A stretch of DNA of 64,000 nucleotides. Origin: Clostridia bacterium (GTDB lineage Bacteria; Bacillota; Clostridia; Oscillospirales; Acutalibacteraceae). The stretch is from positions 124,001-188,000 of the forward strand of contig JAGAJB010000002.1 in the NCBI GenBank assembly GCA_017626295.1. The letters are read 5' to 3'. A model generated the notes under the pieces. That model saw only the letters and a list, made by a program, of their open reading frames with translations. It ran no database searches and was not told the origin of the DNA. Shown in pieces: positions 7,574-16,537 of this stretch (position 1 is its first letter; each line of letters begins with the position of its first letter). The position numbers and the translations under genes were made by a program.

Positions 7574-8329
7574 ATGCATAATTTTTTCGTGGATGAAAAT
7601 AAACGCCAAGGCGATTTTTATTATATAACCGATTCGGATTTTAATCATATAAAAAATGTTCTTCGTATGAAAGTGGGCGACACTTTTCTTGTAAGTTCAG
7701 AGGGTAAAAGCGATTTGTGCGTGCTTCGTGAAATTACAGGTGATACCGCCGTTGCGGAGATTTCGGAAGAAAATTATCAGGACACAAGTTTACCTGTAAA
7801 ATTATATCTTTTTCAAGGAATCCCTAAAAGCGACAAGATGGAACTTGTTATTCAAAAGGCGGTTGAACTGGGCGCGGAGGGTATAATTCCCGTTGAAATG
7901 AACAGATGTGTTGTAAAAATAGACGAAAAGAAAAAGAAGAGCAAGCAGTCTCGCTGGCAGGCTATTTCCGAAAGTGCCGCAAAGCAAAGTAAACGCACCG
8001 TAATACCCGAAGTTTTTGAGATTTCTACATATAAAAAGGCAATGGAAAAGGCTAAAGAAATGGACCTTTTTATTGTGCCCTATGAAAGTAAAGACGGTAT
8101 GAAATCAACAAAAGAAGCTCTTGCGAAAATGGAAAAAGGAATGTCTGTGGGTATTCTTATAGGTCCCGAAGGCGGTTTTGAAGAAAAAGAAGTGCAAGAG
8201 GCAGAGAATGCAGGCGGTATTATCGTTTCTTTGGGAAAACGAATTTTGCGTACCGAAACAGCGGCTATAACCGCCCTTTCAATGTGTATGCTTTATTCGG
8301 AAATGAATATTGAGGTAGAAGAAAAATGA
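7574..8329 (+). CDS. rsmE: 16S rRNA m3U1498 methyltransferase RsmE
   Basis: 251 aa, the usual family length. It methylates N3 of U1498 in 16S rRNA using S-adenosylmethionine. It shows the N-terminal PUA-like part (HNFFVDENKRQGDFYYI) and the SPOUT knot motifs: LFQGIPKSDKMELVIQKAVE, the conserved Arg/Lys-rich RWQAISESAAKQSKR, IGPEGGFEEKEV near residue 193, and LGKRILRTETAA. AAAGGA lies 9 bases before the ATG. Its last four bases overlap the next gene (ATGA), so the two are translationally coupled. Confidence 0.95.
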   Translation: MHNFFVDENKRQGDFYYITDSDFNHIKNVLRMKVGDTFLVSSEGKSDLCVLREITGDTAVAEISEENYQDTSLPVKLYLFQGIPKSDKMELVIQKAVELGAEGIIPVEMNRCVVKIDEKKKKSKQSRWQAISESAAKQSKRTVIPEVFEISTYKKAMEKAKEMDLFIVPYESKDGMKSTKEALAKMEKGMSVGILIGPEGGFEEKEVQEAENAGGIIVSLGKRILRTETAAITALSMCMLYSEMNIEVEEK

Positions 8330-9681
8330 TACAATTACCCCAAAAATTTGCCGAAAGAATGAAAGTTCTTCTGGGTGATGAATACGAGAGTTACGTTGAG
8401 TCTTTAAATAAAGCGCCTGTAAGGGCTTTTCGCGTTAATACAGATAAAATTTCGCTTTCGGATTTTGAAAAAATTAACCCTTTTAATACTGAAAAAATCC
8501 CTTACGTTGAAAACGGTTTTTATTTTACTGATGAAAAAGTCGGGAATCACCCGTATCATCACGCGGGTATGATTTACGTTCAGGAACCGGGTGCTATGGC
8601 GCCTGCTGAATGTGTTGAAATTGACCCCGATTGGTATATATTGGATATGTGTTCTGCACCGGGCGGAAAAAGCAGCCAGTTAAAAAATAAATTAGGCGAA
8701 AAGGGTGTGCTTGTTTCCAACGAAATTATTCCCTCAAGATGTAAGATATTAACGGGAAATATTGAAAGATTAGGTCTTAAAAACGTCGTTACAACCTGTA
8801 TGGATACAGGTAAACTTGCAAAAATTTTTTCCGAAACTTTTGATTTGGTAATGGTGGATGCACCCTGCTCAGGCGAGGGAATGTTTCGCAAGGAAGAAAT
8901 TGCCGTTTCCGAGTGGAGTGAAGATAACGTTAAAAACTGCGCCGAAAGGCAAAAAGAAATTTTAGAAAACGCGGTTAAAACGTTAAAAAACGGCGGTTAT
9001 ATTATATATGCCACTTGCACGTTTTCTTTGGAAGAAAATGAAATGGTTATAGATTGGTTTTTGAAAAATCACCCTGATTTTGAGTTGGTAAGGGTTAAAA
9101 AATGTGTTGAAGAAAACACCTGCGACGGCATTAAATTTGAGGGTTGCGAGTGCGAAAACATAAACCTTGCCCGAAGATTTTATCCCCACAAAAGCAGGGG
9201 AGAGGGTCAGTTTATGGCGGTGATTCACAATAAAAATTCAAGCGGCGAAGTTTATAAAATCCAAAGAAAAAATAACGCAAAAATCGATAAAACAGTATAT
9301 GATTTTCTCGGTGATACGCTTAAAGATTATGACAAAGAAAAAGTTATAATGCACAAAGATACCCCTGTTTACTTTGTTCCCGATTTTTCGGTAGGGAATG
9401 CAACTGTTTTTTCTTGCGGTGTCACAATAGGCGAGGTAAGAAAAAATTATATTCAACCCCATCATCAGTTTTTTATGGGTCTCGGTGATAAATTTAAAAG
9501 AAAAATAGATCTTTCCTGTGACAGTGCGGAAATAAAAAAATACCTTCACGGCGAAGAGTTTGAAACCGACTGCGCAAACGGTTGGGCGGTTGTTACGGTT
9601 GACGGCTGTGCCTTAGGCGGTGCCAAGGTAGTAAACGGCAGAGCAAAAAATCACTACCCGAAAGGGTTGAGGGTGAAATAA
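8326..9681 (+). CDS. RsmF/NOL1-NOP2-Sun family rRNA m5C methyltransferase
   Basis: 451 aa. It is a SAM-dependent RNA cytosine-C5 methyltransferase. Visible motifs: LDMCSAPGGKSSQLKN (SAM binding) near residue 107, MVDAPCSGEGMFRKE with the first conserved Cys near 180, and YATCTFSLEENEM with the second, nucleophilic Cys near 230. The C-terminal ~130 residues form the RsmF-type PUA-like RNA-binding domain (GLRVK end). The start overlaps the rsmE stop. The exact target (a 16S or 23S site) cannot be read from sequence. A strong terminator follows. Confidence 0.93.
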   Translation: MIQLPQKFAERMKVLLGDEYESYVESLNKAPVRAFRVNTDKISLSDFEKINPFNTEKIPYVENGFYFTDEKVGNHPYHHAGMIYVQEPGAMAPAECVEIDPDWYILDMCSAPGGKSSQLKNKLGEKGVLVSNEIIPSRCKILTGNIERLGLKNVVTTCMDTGKLAKIFSETFDLVMVDAPCSGEGMFRKEEIAVSEWSEDNVKNCAERQKEILENAVKTLKNGGYIIYATCTFSLEENEMVIDWFLKNHPDFELVRVKKCVEENTCDGIKFEGCECENINLARRFYPHKSRGEGQFMAVIHNKNSSGEVYKIQRKNNAKIDKTVYDFLGDTLKDYDKEKVIMHKDTPVYFVPDFSVGNATVFSCGVTIGEVRKNYIQPHHQFFMGLGDKFKRKIDLSCDSAEIKKYLHGEEFETDCANGWAVVTVDGCALGGAKVVNGRAKNHYPKGLRVK

Positions 9682-9690
9682 TTACGAATT

Positions 9691-9722
9691 AAAAAATCCC
9701 CGCATTTGCGGGGATTTTTTTG
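9691..9722 (+). terminator. Terminator of the rsmE-rsmF operon
   Basis: AAAAAATCCCCGCA pairs with TGCGGGGATTTTTT around a 2-base loop, with a long T-run. It is symmetrical and could work on both strands. Confidence 0.9.
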
Positions 9723-9827
9723 ATATTAAGTATTCCATTTTTTCTATATATATGGTATACTCTAATAAATATATATAATAGGAAAATTGGGTACTTATGT
9801 ATTGAATATACGGAAGGAACGCTGTAA

Positions 9828-10589
9828 ATGGCAAAAATCATTTCAATCGTTAATCAGAAAGGCGGAGTAGGTAAAACTACAAGCGCGGTTAATCTTGCTG
9901 CGGCTTTAGGCGCTATGGGTAAAAAGATACTCCTTGTAGATATTGACCCCCAGGGCAATACCACAAGCGGTTACGGTATATCCCGCAAAAATCTTACCGC
10001 CACATCATATGAAATACTTATCGGTTCCTGCACTGCAAAAGAAGCGGTTATTAAAACGAAGTTTCAGGGCGTAGATATTATTCCCTCAAATATAAATCTT
10101 GCGGGTGCGGAACTTGAACTTGCGGTTATGGACAAGCGCGAGGCACTTTTAAAAAATGTCCTCGCCACTATTCAGGAAGATTATGATTTTATTTTCTTTG
10201 ACTGTCCGCCCTCTTTGGGTCTTATAACACTCAACGCACTTACCGCGTCAGACAGTTTTATAGTTCCCATTCAATGCGAATACTACGCGTTGGAAGGTCT
10301 TTCACAACTTATGGCTACCGTAAGAACAATTAAAAGACTTTATAATCCTTACATAGAACTTGAAGGTGTGCTTCTTACAATGTATGACGGAAGACTCAAC
10401 CTTACCCAACAAGTTGTGGCGGAAGTTAAAAACTTTTTCCCGAAAAAAGTTTATGCAACCGTTATTCCGCGAAACGTAAGGCTTTCCGAAGCCCCCTCTT
10501 TTGGTGAGCCCGTTCTTTATTATGACCGCGCTTCCAGAGGTAGTGAGAGTTACAACGCTTTGGCAGAAGAATTTTTGAAAATGAATTAA
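9828..10589 (+). CDS. parA: Chromosome-partitioning ATPase ParA/Soj
   Basis: 253 aa. A Walker-type ATPase that moves or loads the origin region with ParB and, in Bacillus relatives, acts on DnaA. Deviant Walker A KGGVGKTT is at residues 10-17; Walker B is FIFFDCPPSLG near 122. PIQCEYYALEGLSQL and the C-terminal VIPRNVRLSEAPSFG are Soj signatures. AAGGA lies 9 bases before the ATG. parB follows after 11 bases and serS after that, a gene order seen near the replication origin in many Firmicutes. Confidence 0.96.
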   Translation: MAKIISIVNQKGGVGKTTSAVNLAAALGAMGKKILLVDIDPQGNTTSGYGISRKNLTATSYEILIGSCTAKEAVIKTKFQGVDIIPSNINLAGAELELAVMDKREALLKNVLATIQEDYDFIFFDCPPSLGLITLNALTASDSFIVPIQCEYYALEGLSQLMATVRTIKRLYNPYIELEGVLLTMYDGRLNLTQQVVAEVKNFFPKKVYATVIPRNVRLSEAPSFGEPVLYYDRASRGSESYNALAEEFLKMN

Positions 10590-10600
10590 GGTGAAAATAG

Positions 10601-11461
10601 ATGGCAGTTAAAAAATCAGGTCTCGGCAGAGGCTTCGACGCAATTATGCACGATAATTCCGTTGAAGATATAGCCACATCCGCAAGTGCTGTTAAAGTCA
10701 AACTTACGGATATTGAGCCTAACCGCGACCAGCCCCGTAAAGTTTTTGATGAGTCTGCTCTTAACGAGTTGGCGGAGAGTATTGCTCAGCACGGTGTTCT
10801 TCAACCCCTTCTTGTAAGGCCAATGCTTGACGGCAGTTATCAACTTGTAGCAGGTGAACGCCGTTGGCGTGCATCACGTATTGCAGGGCTTACGGAAGTT
10901 CCCGTTGTTATACGCGATTTAACCGATGCACAGGTTGCGGAACTGGCTCTGGTTGAAAATTTACAGCGCGAGGACTTAAACCCTATTGAAGAGGCATTCG
11001 GTTATAAAGAGTTAAGTGATAAATTCGGCTACACACAGGAAGAAGTTTCAAATATCGTAGGTAAATCCCGTTCGGCAGTGGCAAACGCTTTGAGATTACT
11101 TAATCTTCCCGACGAAGTACAAAATTTTGTGAACAGCGGTGAACTTTCCGCAGGTCACGCAAGAGCGATTTTAACCGCTTCTGACGAAGATTATCAAAAG
11201 GAACTTGCAAAACTTGTAATTAAGGAAGATCTTTCCGTAAGAGAAACAGAAAGACTTGCAAGGAATTCTAAGAAAAACGAATCACAGGGTAAAAAAGCAA
11301 AAAAGCGAAACCCTTATTATGATGAAGTTGAACTTGCACTTTCCGATGTTTTAGGAAGAAAAGTAAAAGTTACAAAGTCAAGTAAAAAAGGCTCACTCGA
11401 AATTGAGTTCTTTGATGACGATGACCTTAAAAAACTTTTGAAAATATTTGATGATGAATAA
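10601..11461 (+). CDS. parB: Chromosome-partitioning protein ParB/Spo0J
   Basis: 286 aa. A CTP-dependent DNA clamp that loads at parS sites and spreads. The N-terminal GLGRGFDAIM stimulates ParA. The ParB/Srx domain has QPRKVFDE, ENLQREDLNPIEEA and the C-motif LVAGERRWRASRIAGL near residues 83-98. The HTH domain follows (VSNIVGKSRSAVANALRLL). The C-terminal dimerisation domain ends LKKLLKIF. Eleven bases separate it from parA. I saw no consensus parS (TGTTTCACGTGAAACA-like) in this window. Confidence 0.96.
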   Translation: MAVKKSGLGRGFDAIMHDNSVEDIATSASAVKVKLTDIEPNRDQPRKVFDESALNELAESIAQHGVLQPLLVRPMLDGSYQLVAGERRWRASRIAGLTEVPVVIRDLTDAQVAELALVENLQREDLNPIEEAFGYKELSDKFGYTQEEVSNIVGKSRSAVANALRLLNLPDEVQNFVNSGELSAGHARAILTASDEDYQKELAKLVIKEDLSVRETERLARNSKKNESQGKKAKKRNPYYDEVELALSDVLGRKVKVTKSSKKGSLEIEFFDDDDLKKLLKIFDDE

Positions 11462-11491
11462 TTTAAGGAAATAAGGAAGAAGGATTTTAAA

Positions 11492-12778
11492 ATGATTGAT
11501 ATTAAATTTTTAAGAGAAAACCCCGAAATAGTTAAACAGAATATAAAAAATAAATTCCAGGATAAAAAAATCGGTCTTGTTGACGAGGTTATTGAACTTG
11601 ACGCTCAGAGCCGTAAGGTAAAAGGCGAGGCAGATAATCTGCGTGCATCAAGAAACAAAAACAGCAAAAAGATAGGCGCCCTTATGGCACAGGGTAAGAA
11701 GGAAGAAGCAGAGGAAATGAAGAAAAAAGTTTCCGATGATGCTAAACGCCTTGCTGAACTTGAAGAACAGGAAGCAGAACTTTCAAAGAAAGTTAACGAT
11801 ATTATGATGGTTATTCCTAATATTATCGACCCCTCTGTTCCTATCGGTAAGGACGATTCCGAAAACGTTGAAATCGAGCGTTTCGGTGAGGCTTTTGTGC
11901 CCGATTTTGAAATTCCTTATCACAGAGAGATTATGGAAAGTTTCGACGGCATTGACCTTGACAGTGCCGCAAGAGTTGCAGGTAACGGTTTCTACTACCT
12001 TTGCGGAGATATTGCCCGCCTTCATTCTGCGGTTATTTCCTACGCCCGTGACTTTATGATAGACCGCGGTTTCACATATTATATTCCTCCCTTTATGATC
12101 AGAAGCAACGTTGTAACAGGCGTTATGAGTTTTGCCGAAATGGACGCTATGATGTACAAAATTGAGGGTGAGGACCTTTACCTTATCGGTACAAGCGAAC
12201 ATTCAATGATAGGTAAATTTATTGACACTATCGTTCCCGAAGAAAAACTTCCTCAGACACTTACAAGTTATTCACCCTGTTTCCGTAAGGAAAAAGGCGC
12301 ACACGGTATTGAGGAACGCGGTGTTTACCGTATACATCAGTTTGAAAAACAGGAAATGATTGTTGTTTGTAAACCCGAGGACAGTTCATATTGGTTTGAC
12401 CAACTTTGGAAGAATACAGTTGACCTTTTCCGTTCACTTGATATTCCCGTAAGAACCCTTGAATGTTGCTCAGGGGACCTTGCAGACCTTAAAGTTAAAT
12501 CAGTTGACGTTGAAGCATGGAGTCCCAGACAGCAGAAGTATTTTGAAGTGGGCAGTTGCTCAAATCTTTCCGATGCACAGGCAAGACGCCTTAAAATCCG
12601 TGCAGGCGGCAAGGATAAAAAGTACTTCCCCCATACACTTAACAATACCGTTGTTGCTCCTCCCAGAATGCTTATTGCATTCCTTGAAAACAACCTTAAT
12701 GCAGACGGCAGTGTTAATATCCCCGAAGCCTTAAGACCCTATATGGGCGGTAAGGAAAAACTCATACCTTCGGTATAA
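11492..12778 (+). CDS. serS: Seryl-tRNA synthetase
   Basis: 428 aa. It charges tRNA-Ser (and tRNA-Sec where present). An N-terminal coiled-coil arm (about residues 28-100, rich in Lys/Glu heptads) is followed by a class II catalytic core: motif 2 SPCFRKEKGAHGIEERGVYRIHQF near 262 and motif 3 near 380 (NTVVAPPRMLIAFLENN). AAGAAGGA lies 8 bases before the ATG. It starts 30 bases after parB, so it is probably co-transcribed; unlike many clostridial synthetases it has no T-box leader here. Confidence 0.96.
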   Translation: MIDIKFLRENPEIVKQNIKNKFQDKKIGLVDEVIELDAQSRKVKGEADNLRASRNKNSKKIGALMAQGKKEEAEEMKKKVSDDAKRLAELEEQEAELSKKVNDIMMVIPNIIDPSVPIGKDDSENVEIERFGEAFVPDFEIPYHREIMESFDGIDLDSAARVAGNGFYYLCGDIARLHSAVISYARDFMIDRGFTYYIPPFMIRSNVVTGVMSFAEMDAMMYKIEGEDLYLIGTSEHSMIGKFIDTIVPEEKLPQTLTSYSPCFRKEKGAHGIEERGVYRIHQFEKQEMIVVCKPEDSSYWFDQLWKNTVDLFRSLDIPVRTLECCSGDLADLKVKSVDVEAWSPRQQKYFEVGSCSNLSDAQARRLKIRAGGKDKKYFPHTLNNTVVAPPRMLIAFLENNLNADGSVNIPEALRPYMGGKEKLIPSV

Positions 12779-12785
12779 GTTTTTC

Positions 12786-12837
12786 AATGGAAAATGCAAA
12801 ATTCAAAATGCAAAATTAAGGGGCAAAGCCGATTATA
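12786..12837 (+). repeat. Dispersed ATGCAAAAT/GATTATA repeat, copy 1
   Basis: Direct repeats of a TGCAAAAT-type octamer are followed by the mini-hairpin GGC-AAA-GCC (12822-12830) and the linker GATTATA (12831-12837). The rest of the serS-rlmB gap (to 12951) holds no gene that I can see. Related copies are near 24866, 40050 and 40501. Confidence 0.7.
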
Positions 12838-12951
12838 AAAATCAAGTTATTGTGAAGCGATAGCCCGACCTCTCTGTGTAAGGAGAGTGGCTGAGAGTCC
12901 AAAATACTTACCTTTACAGTAAACTTCTTATATTAAACAAAAGGTATTTTT

Positions 12952-13767
12952 ATGTATAAAAACGATAAATTCAACGACCGAAAGAAAAAGTTTGACGGTC
13001 ACAAGGATGATTCCTCTGAAAGAGAAAATCAAAACGAAAAAGATATAATTTTCGGCAGAAATTCCGTTGCAGAGGCAATAAAGGCAGGACGCCCTCTTGA
13101 CAGCATTATGGTTGCCAAGGGTGAGCGTTCGGGTTCTGTTCCGAAAATTCTTGCGGATGCCAAAAATGCAGGCATTCCCATAAAGGAAGTTGACCGTAAA
13201 AAACTTGATTTCATGTGCGGTCACGCAAATCACCAGGGTGTTATTGCAGTGGGTGCAGTAAAAGCCTATTCCTCTGTGGACGATATTTTCGCGCTTGCCG
13301 AAGAAAAAGGCGAGCCGCCTTTTATAATCGTCTGTGATGAAATCGAGGACCCCCACAACTTAGGTGCTATAATAAGAACTGCCGAGGCAGCAGGTGCTCA
13401 CGGTGTAATTGTGCCTAAAAGAAGAAGCGCACCGTTAAGTTTTGCAGTTTCAAAAACTTCTGCAGGTGCAGTAGAGTTTATGCACGTTGCAAGGGTAACG
13501 AATATACCCCAGACTCTTGATGAACTTAAAGAGCGCGGTGTGTGGGTATACTGTGCAGATATGGACGGCGAAATCTTTTACAATGCTAATCTTAAAGGTG
13601 CTGCAGCCCTTGTTATCGGCTCTGAGGGTAAGGGTGTAGGCAGACTTGTGAAAGAGAAATGTGATGTTGTTCTTTCTATGCCTATGAAAGGCAAAATCAA
13701 CTCTCTTAATGCATCTGTTGCGGCAGGTATTCTTATGTATGAGATTTCTAAACAACGTGATGTTTAA
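12952..13767 (+). CDS. rlmB: 23S rRNA Gm2251-type 2'-O-methyltransferase RlmB (SpoU family)
   Basis: 271 aa. A SPOUT-class 2'-O-methyltransferase acting on 23S rRNA. The N-terminal substrate-binding domain begins IIFGRNSVAEAI near residue 32. The catalytic domain has CDEIEDPHNLGAIIRTAEAAG near 128 (motif 1, with Asn and Arg), VIGSEGKGVGRLV near 222 (motif 2) and IPM-type motif 3 SMPMKGKINSLNASVAAGI near 241. The first 30 residues are a charged extension typical of the Firmicutes YacO group. The next gene starts 20 bases later. Confidence 0.92.
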   Translation: MYKNDKFNDRKKKFDGHKDDSSERENQNEKDIIFGRNSVAEAIKAGRPLDSIMVAKGERSGSVPKILADAKNAGIPIKEVDRKKLDFMCGHANHQGVIAVGAVKAYSSVDDIFALAEEKGEPPFIIVCDEIEDPHNLGAIIRTAEAAGAHGVIVPKRRSAPLSFAVSKTSAGAVEFMHVARVTNIPQTLDELKERGVWVYCADMDGEIFYNANLKGAAALVIGSEGKGVGRLVKEKCDVVLSMPMKGKINSLNASVAAGILMYEISKQRDV

Positions 13768-13787
13768 CGTTATTTGTGAGGTTGAAA

Positions 13788-16286
13788 ATGGCTGACGAAC
13801 GAAAAACTCCAAGAAAATGGTCATTGGAAGAAATAGATGAATTGCTTCAGGACAGCGGTATGTTGCCCCGTGGCGGTGATGCCCTTGAGTATGTTGAGGA
13901 AATATCACATACCCCCAAGGCAGTTTCATTTAACCCAAGACCTGCACATAATGAAAATATTGAGCACCGTATTATAAAAGATACGGTTGAGCGTTCTGAC
14001 AGCGTTGCAGAGCCTCAGGTTTACGGCGCTTTTGTCAGCGAAAAGTATCGTGACCGCTTTTTTAATAAACCTATTCAAAATCTTGAAAAAACCGCGGAAC
14101 ATCAGATTATTCCCCCTGAGGAACAAAAATATGAACGTGGCGGTTTTGTAAGGAAAAAAAGTAATTTTGAAAATACAGCGGATTTTGCCCCTGTGCCTAA
14201 TCTTGTTCCCGACCATAAGGTAAACGAGGAAACGGCAACGGACAAAACCATTGTTTTTGATGATAAAGTTCACACGAAAACCATCGCACTTCGTTCATTA
14301 GCGGTTACGGACGGCGATGCACACGACTACGAACTTCCCGACGGGGAAGAGGATATGCAACTTACTTTTGAAGGTTTTCACAGTGAAGATGCCAACATAG
14401 TTGACGAAAGAGAAGTCGAAGCAGAACTTCAGAGAAAACGCAAAGAGAAAGTAAGTAATTTTACCGTTACAAGTGAAACACCCGAAACCGAACAGGGTGA
14501 GCAGGTGAAGAAATACGGTACGGACGAATACCGTACGGAAGATGATAAATTTAAAGTTGCATACTATCTTAAAAAGAAAAAAAATACCGCTTTGGTCAGC
14601 GCCGCGGTATCTTATGTGAGTTTCATTATTCTTGCGATTATTTCCGTACTTGCAAAGAGTGTAGTTGAAGGAAGTACATTCTTTATTATAATTTCGCTGA
14701 TTTTCACTATAATTCCGTCAGCGGTTAATTTTAATATGTTAATTGACGGAGTTAAGGCGTTTAAAGGTTTTAACTTTAATAAAAATACAGGATCCTTTTT
14801 GGCGATTCTTGCAACTCTTGTGCAGCAAATTGCCTTCCTGTTTTCCGATGCACCTTTTGAAAACGGTTTGAGTTTGTTTTCAGCAGCAGCGGTTTTAACT
14901 CTTGCTTTTAATCAAACAGGTGAATATTTTGAGTTGAAACGTATCTCCGAGAACTTTTCTTTTATCGCGGATAAAAAAGATATTTATTCCATCGGGCCGA
15001 TTGAAAAATCCGAAACTGCCTTTGAAATCGGCAGGGGACTTCTTCTTGAGGACCCGTCTGTATTAGCATCTCAAAAAACTCTTTTCCCACGTAGATTTAT
15101 AGAACTTTCAAGAAAATACTATCCTTCTGATGAAATCAGTAAAAAGATTATTCCCATTGGATTTTTAGCATCTGTTATTGTAGGCGTGCTGGCTTTACTT
15201 GTAAGTAAAAATATTTTCAGTGCAATTACTGCGTTCAGCGCCTGCGTGTGCGTAAGTATTCCCTATTTTTCATTCATTGCCGACAGTATCTCGATGGCTA
15301 GGATTTCAAAGAAACTTCGTAAAAAAGGCGGTATGATAGCAGGCTGGGATGCTTTCAGAGTGTGTGATAATGCAAACGCAGTTGCAGTAGATTCCGCAGA
15401 TGTTTTTGCACAAGAGGGCGGAAATGTTTACGGCATACACCTGTTTTCCGATATGCAAATTGATGAAGCAATTATCTATACTGCTTCGCTTCTTATTGCA
15501 TCCGGTGGGCCGTTAGGTAATCTTTTTAAACGAGTTATAGTGGGCGAGGTTTCATTATTACCGCCTGTTGATACTTTGGCGTATGAAGATAAATTAGGTC
15601 TTTCAGCCTGGATATTTAACAGACGTATACTTGTAGGTAATGCGGATTTACTTAAAAATCATAACGTGGAAATTCCCGATCAGGCACTGGTTGAACGCCA
15701 TCTTTCAGCGGGTAGGTATCCCTTATATCTTTCCATTGACGGAAAAGCGGCTGCGGTATTTATAGTGTCTTATGATGTTAATAATATAAATGCCAAACTG
15801 TTTAAAAAAATAGAAAGTAACAGCATTTCCCTTTTAGTTCGTTCGGATGATGCTAATATAACCGACGAAATGGTAGCAAGTAACCTGGCGCTTCCCCGAA
15901 GCGGTGTTAAAGTTCTTTCGGCAGTATCGGGGGATTTATATAAGTCTTATACAGCAGGAACAACCTCTGCCGCCGACGCTCTTCTTATGCACGACGGCGA
16001 GGCACACAGTTTCCTTTATGCTATAAAAAGCGCTCTTTCTCTGGGTTCTTTCAAGCAGGTGCTTAACACATTCCAGATTTGCGCTATGGGTATAGGTGTG
16101 GCTTTGGTTGCGGCACTTTCATTGGTATCGGGACTGCAACATCTTAACTGTGTTCAGATTATATTTACTCAGATTTTCTTTATGGCTGTTTCCGTTTTTA
16201 CGGTTTCGGGTGGTCACGCTGTGAGAAACCGCGAAATAAAAACGGCCAAAAATAAACGCCGTTCTAAATTCAAGAAAAAATCATAA
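13788..16286 (+). CDS. P-type-ATPase-like membrane protein lacking catalytic motifs
   Basis: 832 aa. Residues 1-260 are charged and probably disordered. Hydrophobic segments start near 265, with four before residue 385, two near 455-500 and two near 760-805. The layout and weak motifs match P1B-type ATPases: ACVCVSIP near 484 sits where CPC-type ACPCALGL is expected, KKGGMIAGWDAF follows, and LVGNADLLKN near 615 matches the N domain. However, VAVDSADVF (near 530) replaces DKTGT, the GDGxNDxPAL hinge is gone, and the TGE-type actuator motif is not visible. It is probably a non-pumping scaffold or sensor; function unknown. GAGG lies 6 bases before this ATG; an in-frame GTG at 13776 is the alternative. 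Confidence 0.75.
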   Translation: MADERKTPRKWSLEEIDELLQDSGMLPRGGDALEYVEEISHTPKAVSFNPRPAHNENIEHRIIKDTVERSDSVAEPQVYGAFVSEKYRDRFFNKPIQNLEKTAEHQIIPPEEQKYERGGFVRKKSNFENTADFAPVPNLVPDHKVNEETATDKTIVFDDKVHTKTIALRSLAVTDGDAHDYELPDGEEDMQLTFEGFHSEDANIVDEREVEAELQRKRKEKVSNFTVTSETPETEQGEQVKKYGTDEYRTEDDKFKVAYYLKKKKNTALVSAAVSYVSFIILAIISVLAKSVVEGSTFFIIISLIFTIIPSAVNFNMLIDGVKAFKGFNFNKNTGSFLAILATLVQQIAFLFSDAPFENGLSLFSAAAVLTLAFNQTGEYFELKRISENFSFIADKKDIYSIGPIEKSETAFEIGRGLLLEDPSVLASQKTLFPRRFIELSRKYYPSDEISKKIIPIGFLASVIVGVLALLVSKNIFSAITAFSACVCVSIPYFSFIADSISMARISKKLRKKGGMIAGWDAFRVCDNANAVAVDSADVFAQEGGNVYGIHLFSDMQIDEAIIYTASLLIASGGPLGNLFKRVIVGEVSLLPPVDTLAYEDKLGLSAWIFNRRILVGNADLLKNHNVEIPDQALVERHLSAGRYPLYLSIDGKAAAVFIVSYDVNNINAKLFKKIESNSISLLVRSDDANITDEMVASNLALPRSGVKVLSAVSGDLYKSYTAGTTSAADALLMHDGEAHSFLYAIKSALSLGSFKQVLNTFQICAMGIGVALVAALSLVSGLQHLNCVQIIFTQIFFMAVSVFTVSGGHAVRNREIKTAKNKRRSKFKKKS

Positions 16287-16427
16287 ATCGTCTGCGTCTT
16301 GAATAGGATGCCTTCCGTTTAACGGACGGCCTGTATATGAGCCGTTAATATCACTTTCTATATTTTCATCAATGTTATTATCGGCTTCGATTACTTGTTG
16401 TACTTTGTTTTTTGCTTTATCATCCAT
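16281..16427 (-). CDS. Small acidic protein, 48 residues
   Basis: Starts MDDKAKNKVQQVIEADNN and ends in SYTGRPLNGRHPIQDADDL; strongly acidic with no membrane segment. GAGGTG lies about 9 bases before the ATG. Its stop overlaps the end of the preceding plus-strand gene by 6 bases, a convergent arrangement. The Tyr-Thr-Gly / His-Pro-Ile-Gln-Asp-Ala-Asp-Asp tail looks conserved in style but I cannot name a family. In this spore former a small spore-associated protein is one possibility, with no direct evidence. Confidence 0.55.
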   Translation of the reverse strand: MDDKAKNKVQQVIEADNNIDENIESDINGSYTGRPLNGRHPIQDADDL

Positions 16428-16537
16428 AAATCTTATCACCTCGTAAATATTTTTACGAAAGTTCAGATAAGTATACATAAAACAAAAAATGATATATTTA
16501 TAATTTTTAAATACATAATAAAGAGAGGGCAATAAAA

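Noticed and set aside
11462..11491. T-box leader before serS, and likewise before hisS (27765-27847)
   Set aside because: The gaps are too short and lack the GGTGGTACCGCG-type sequence; the hairpin before hisS is the mgsA terminator.
9682..12785. parS sites near parAB
   Set aside because: I looked for TGTTTCACGTGAAACA-like palindromes and saw none in the window; absence here does not exclude sites elsewhere.
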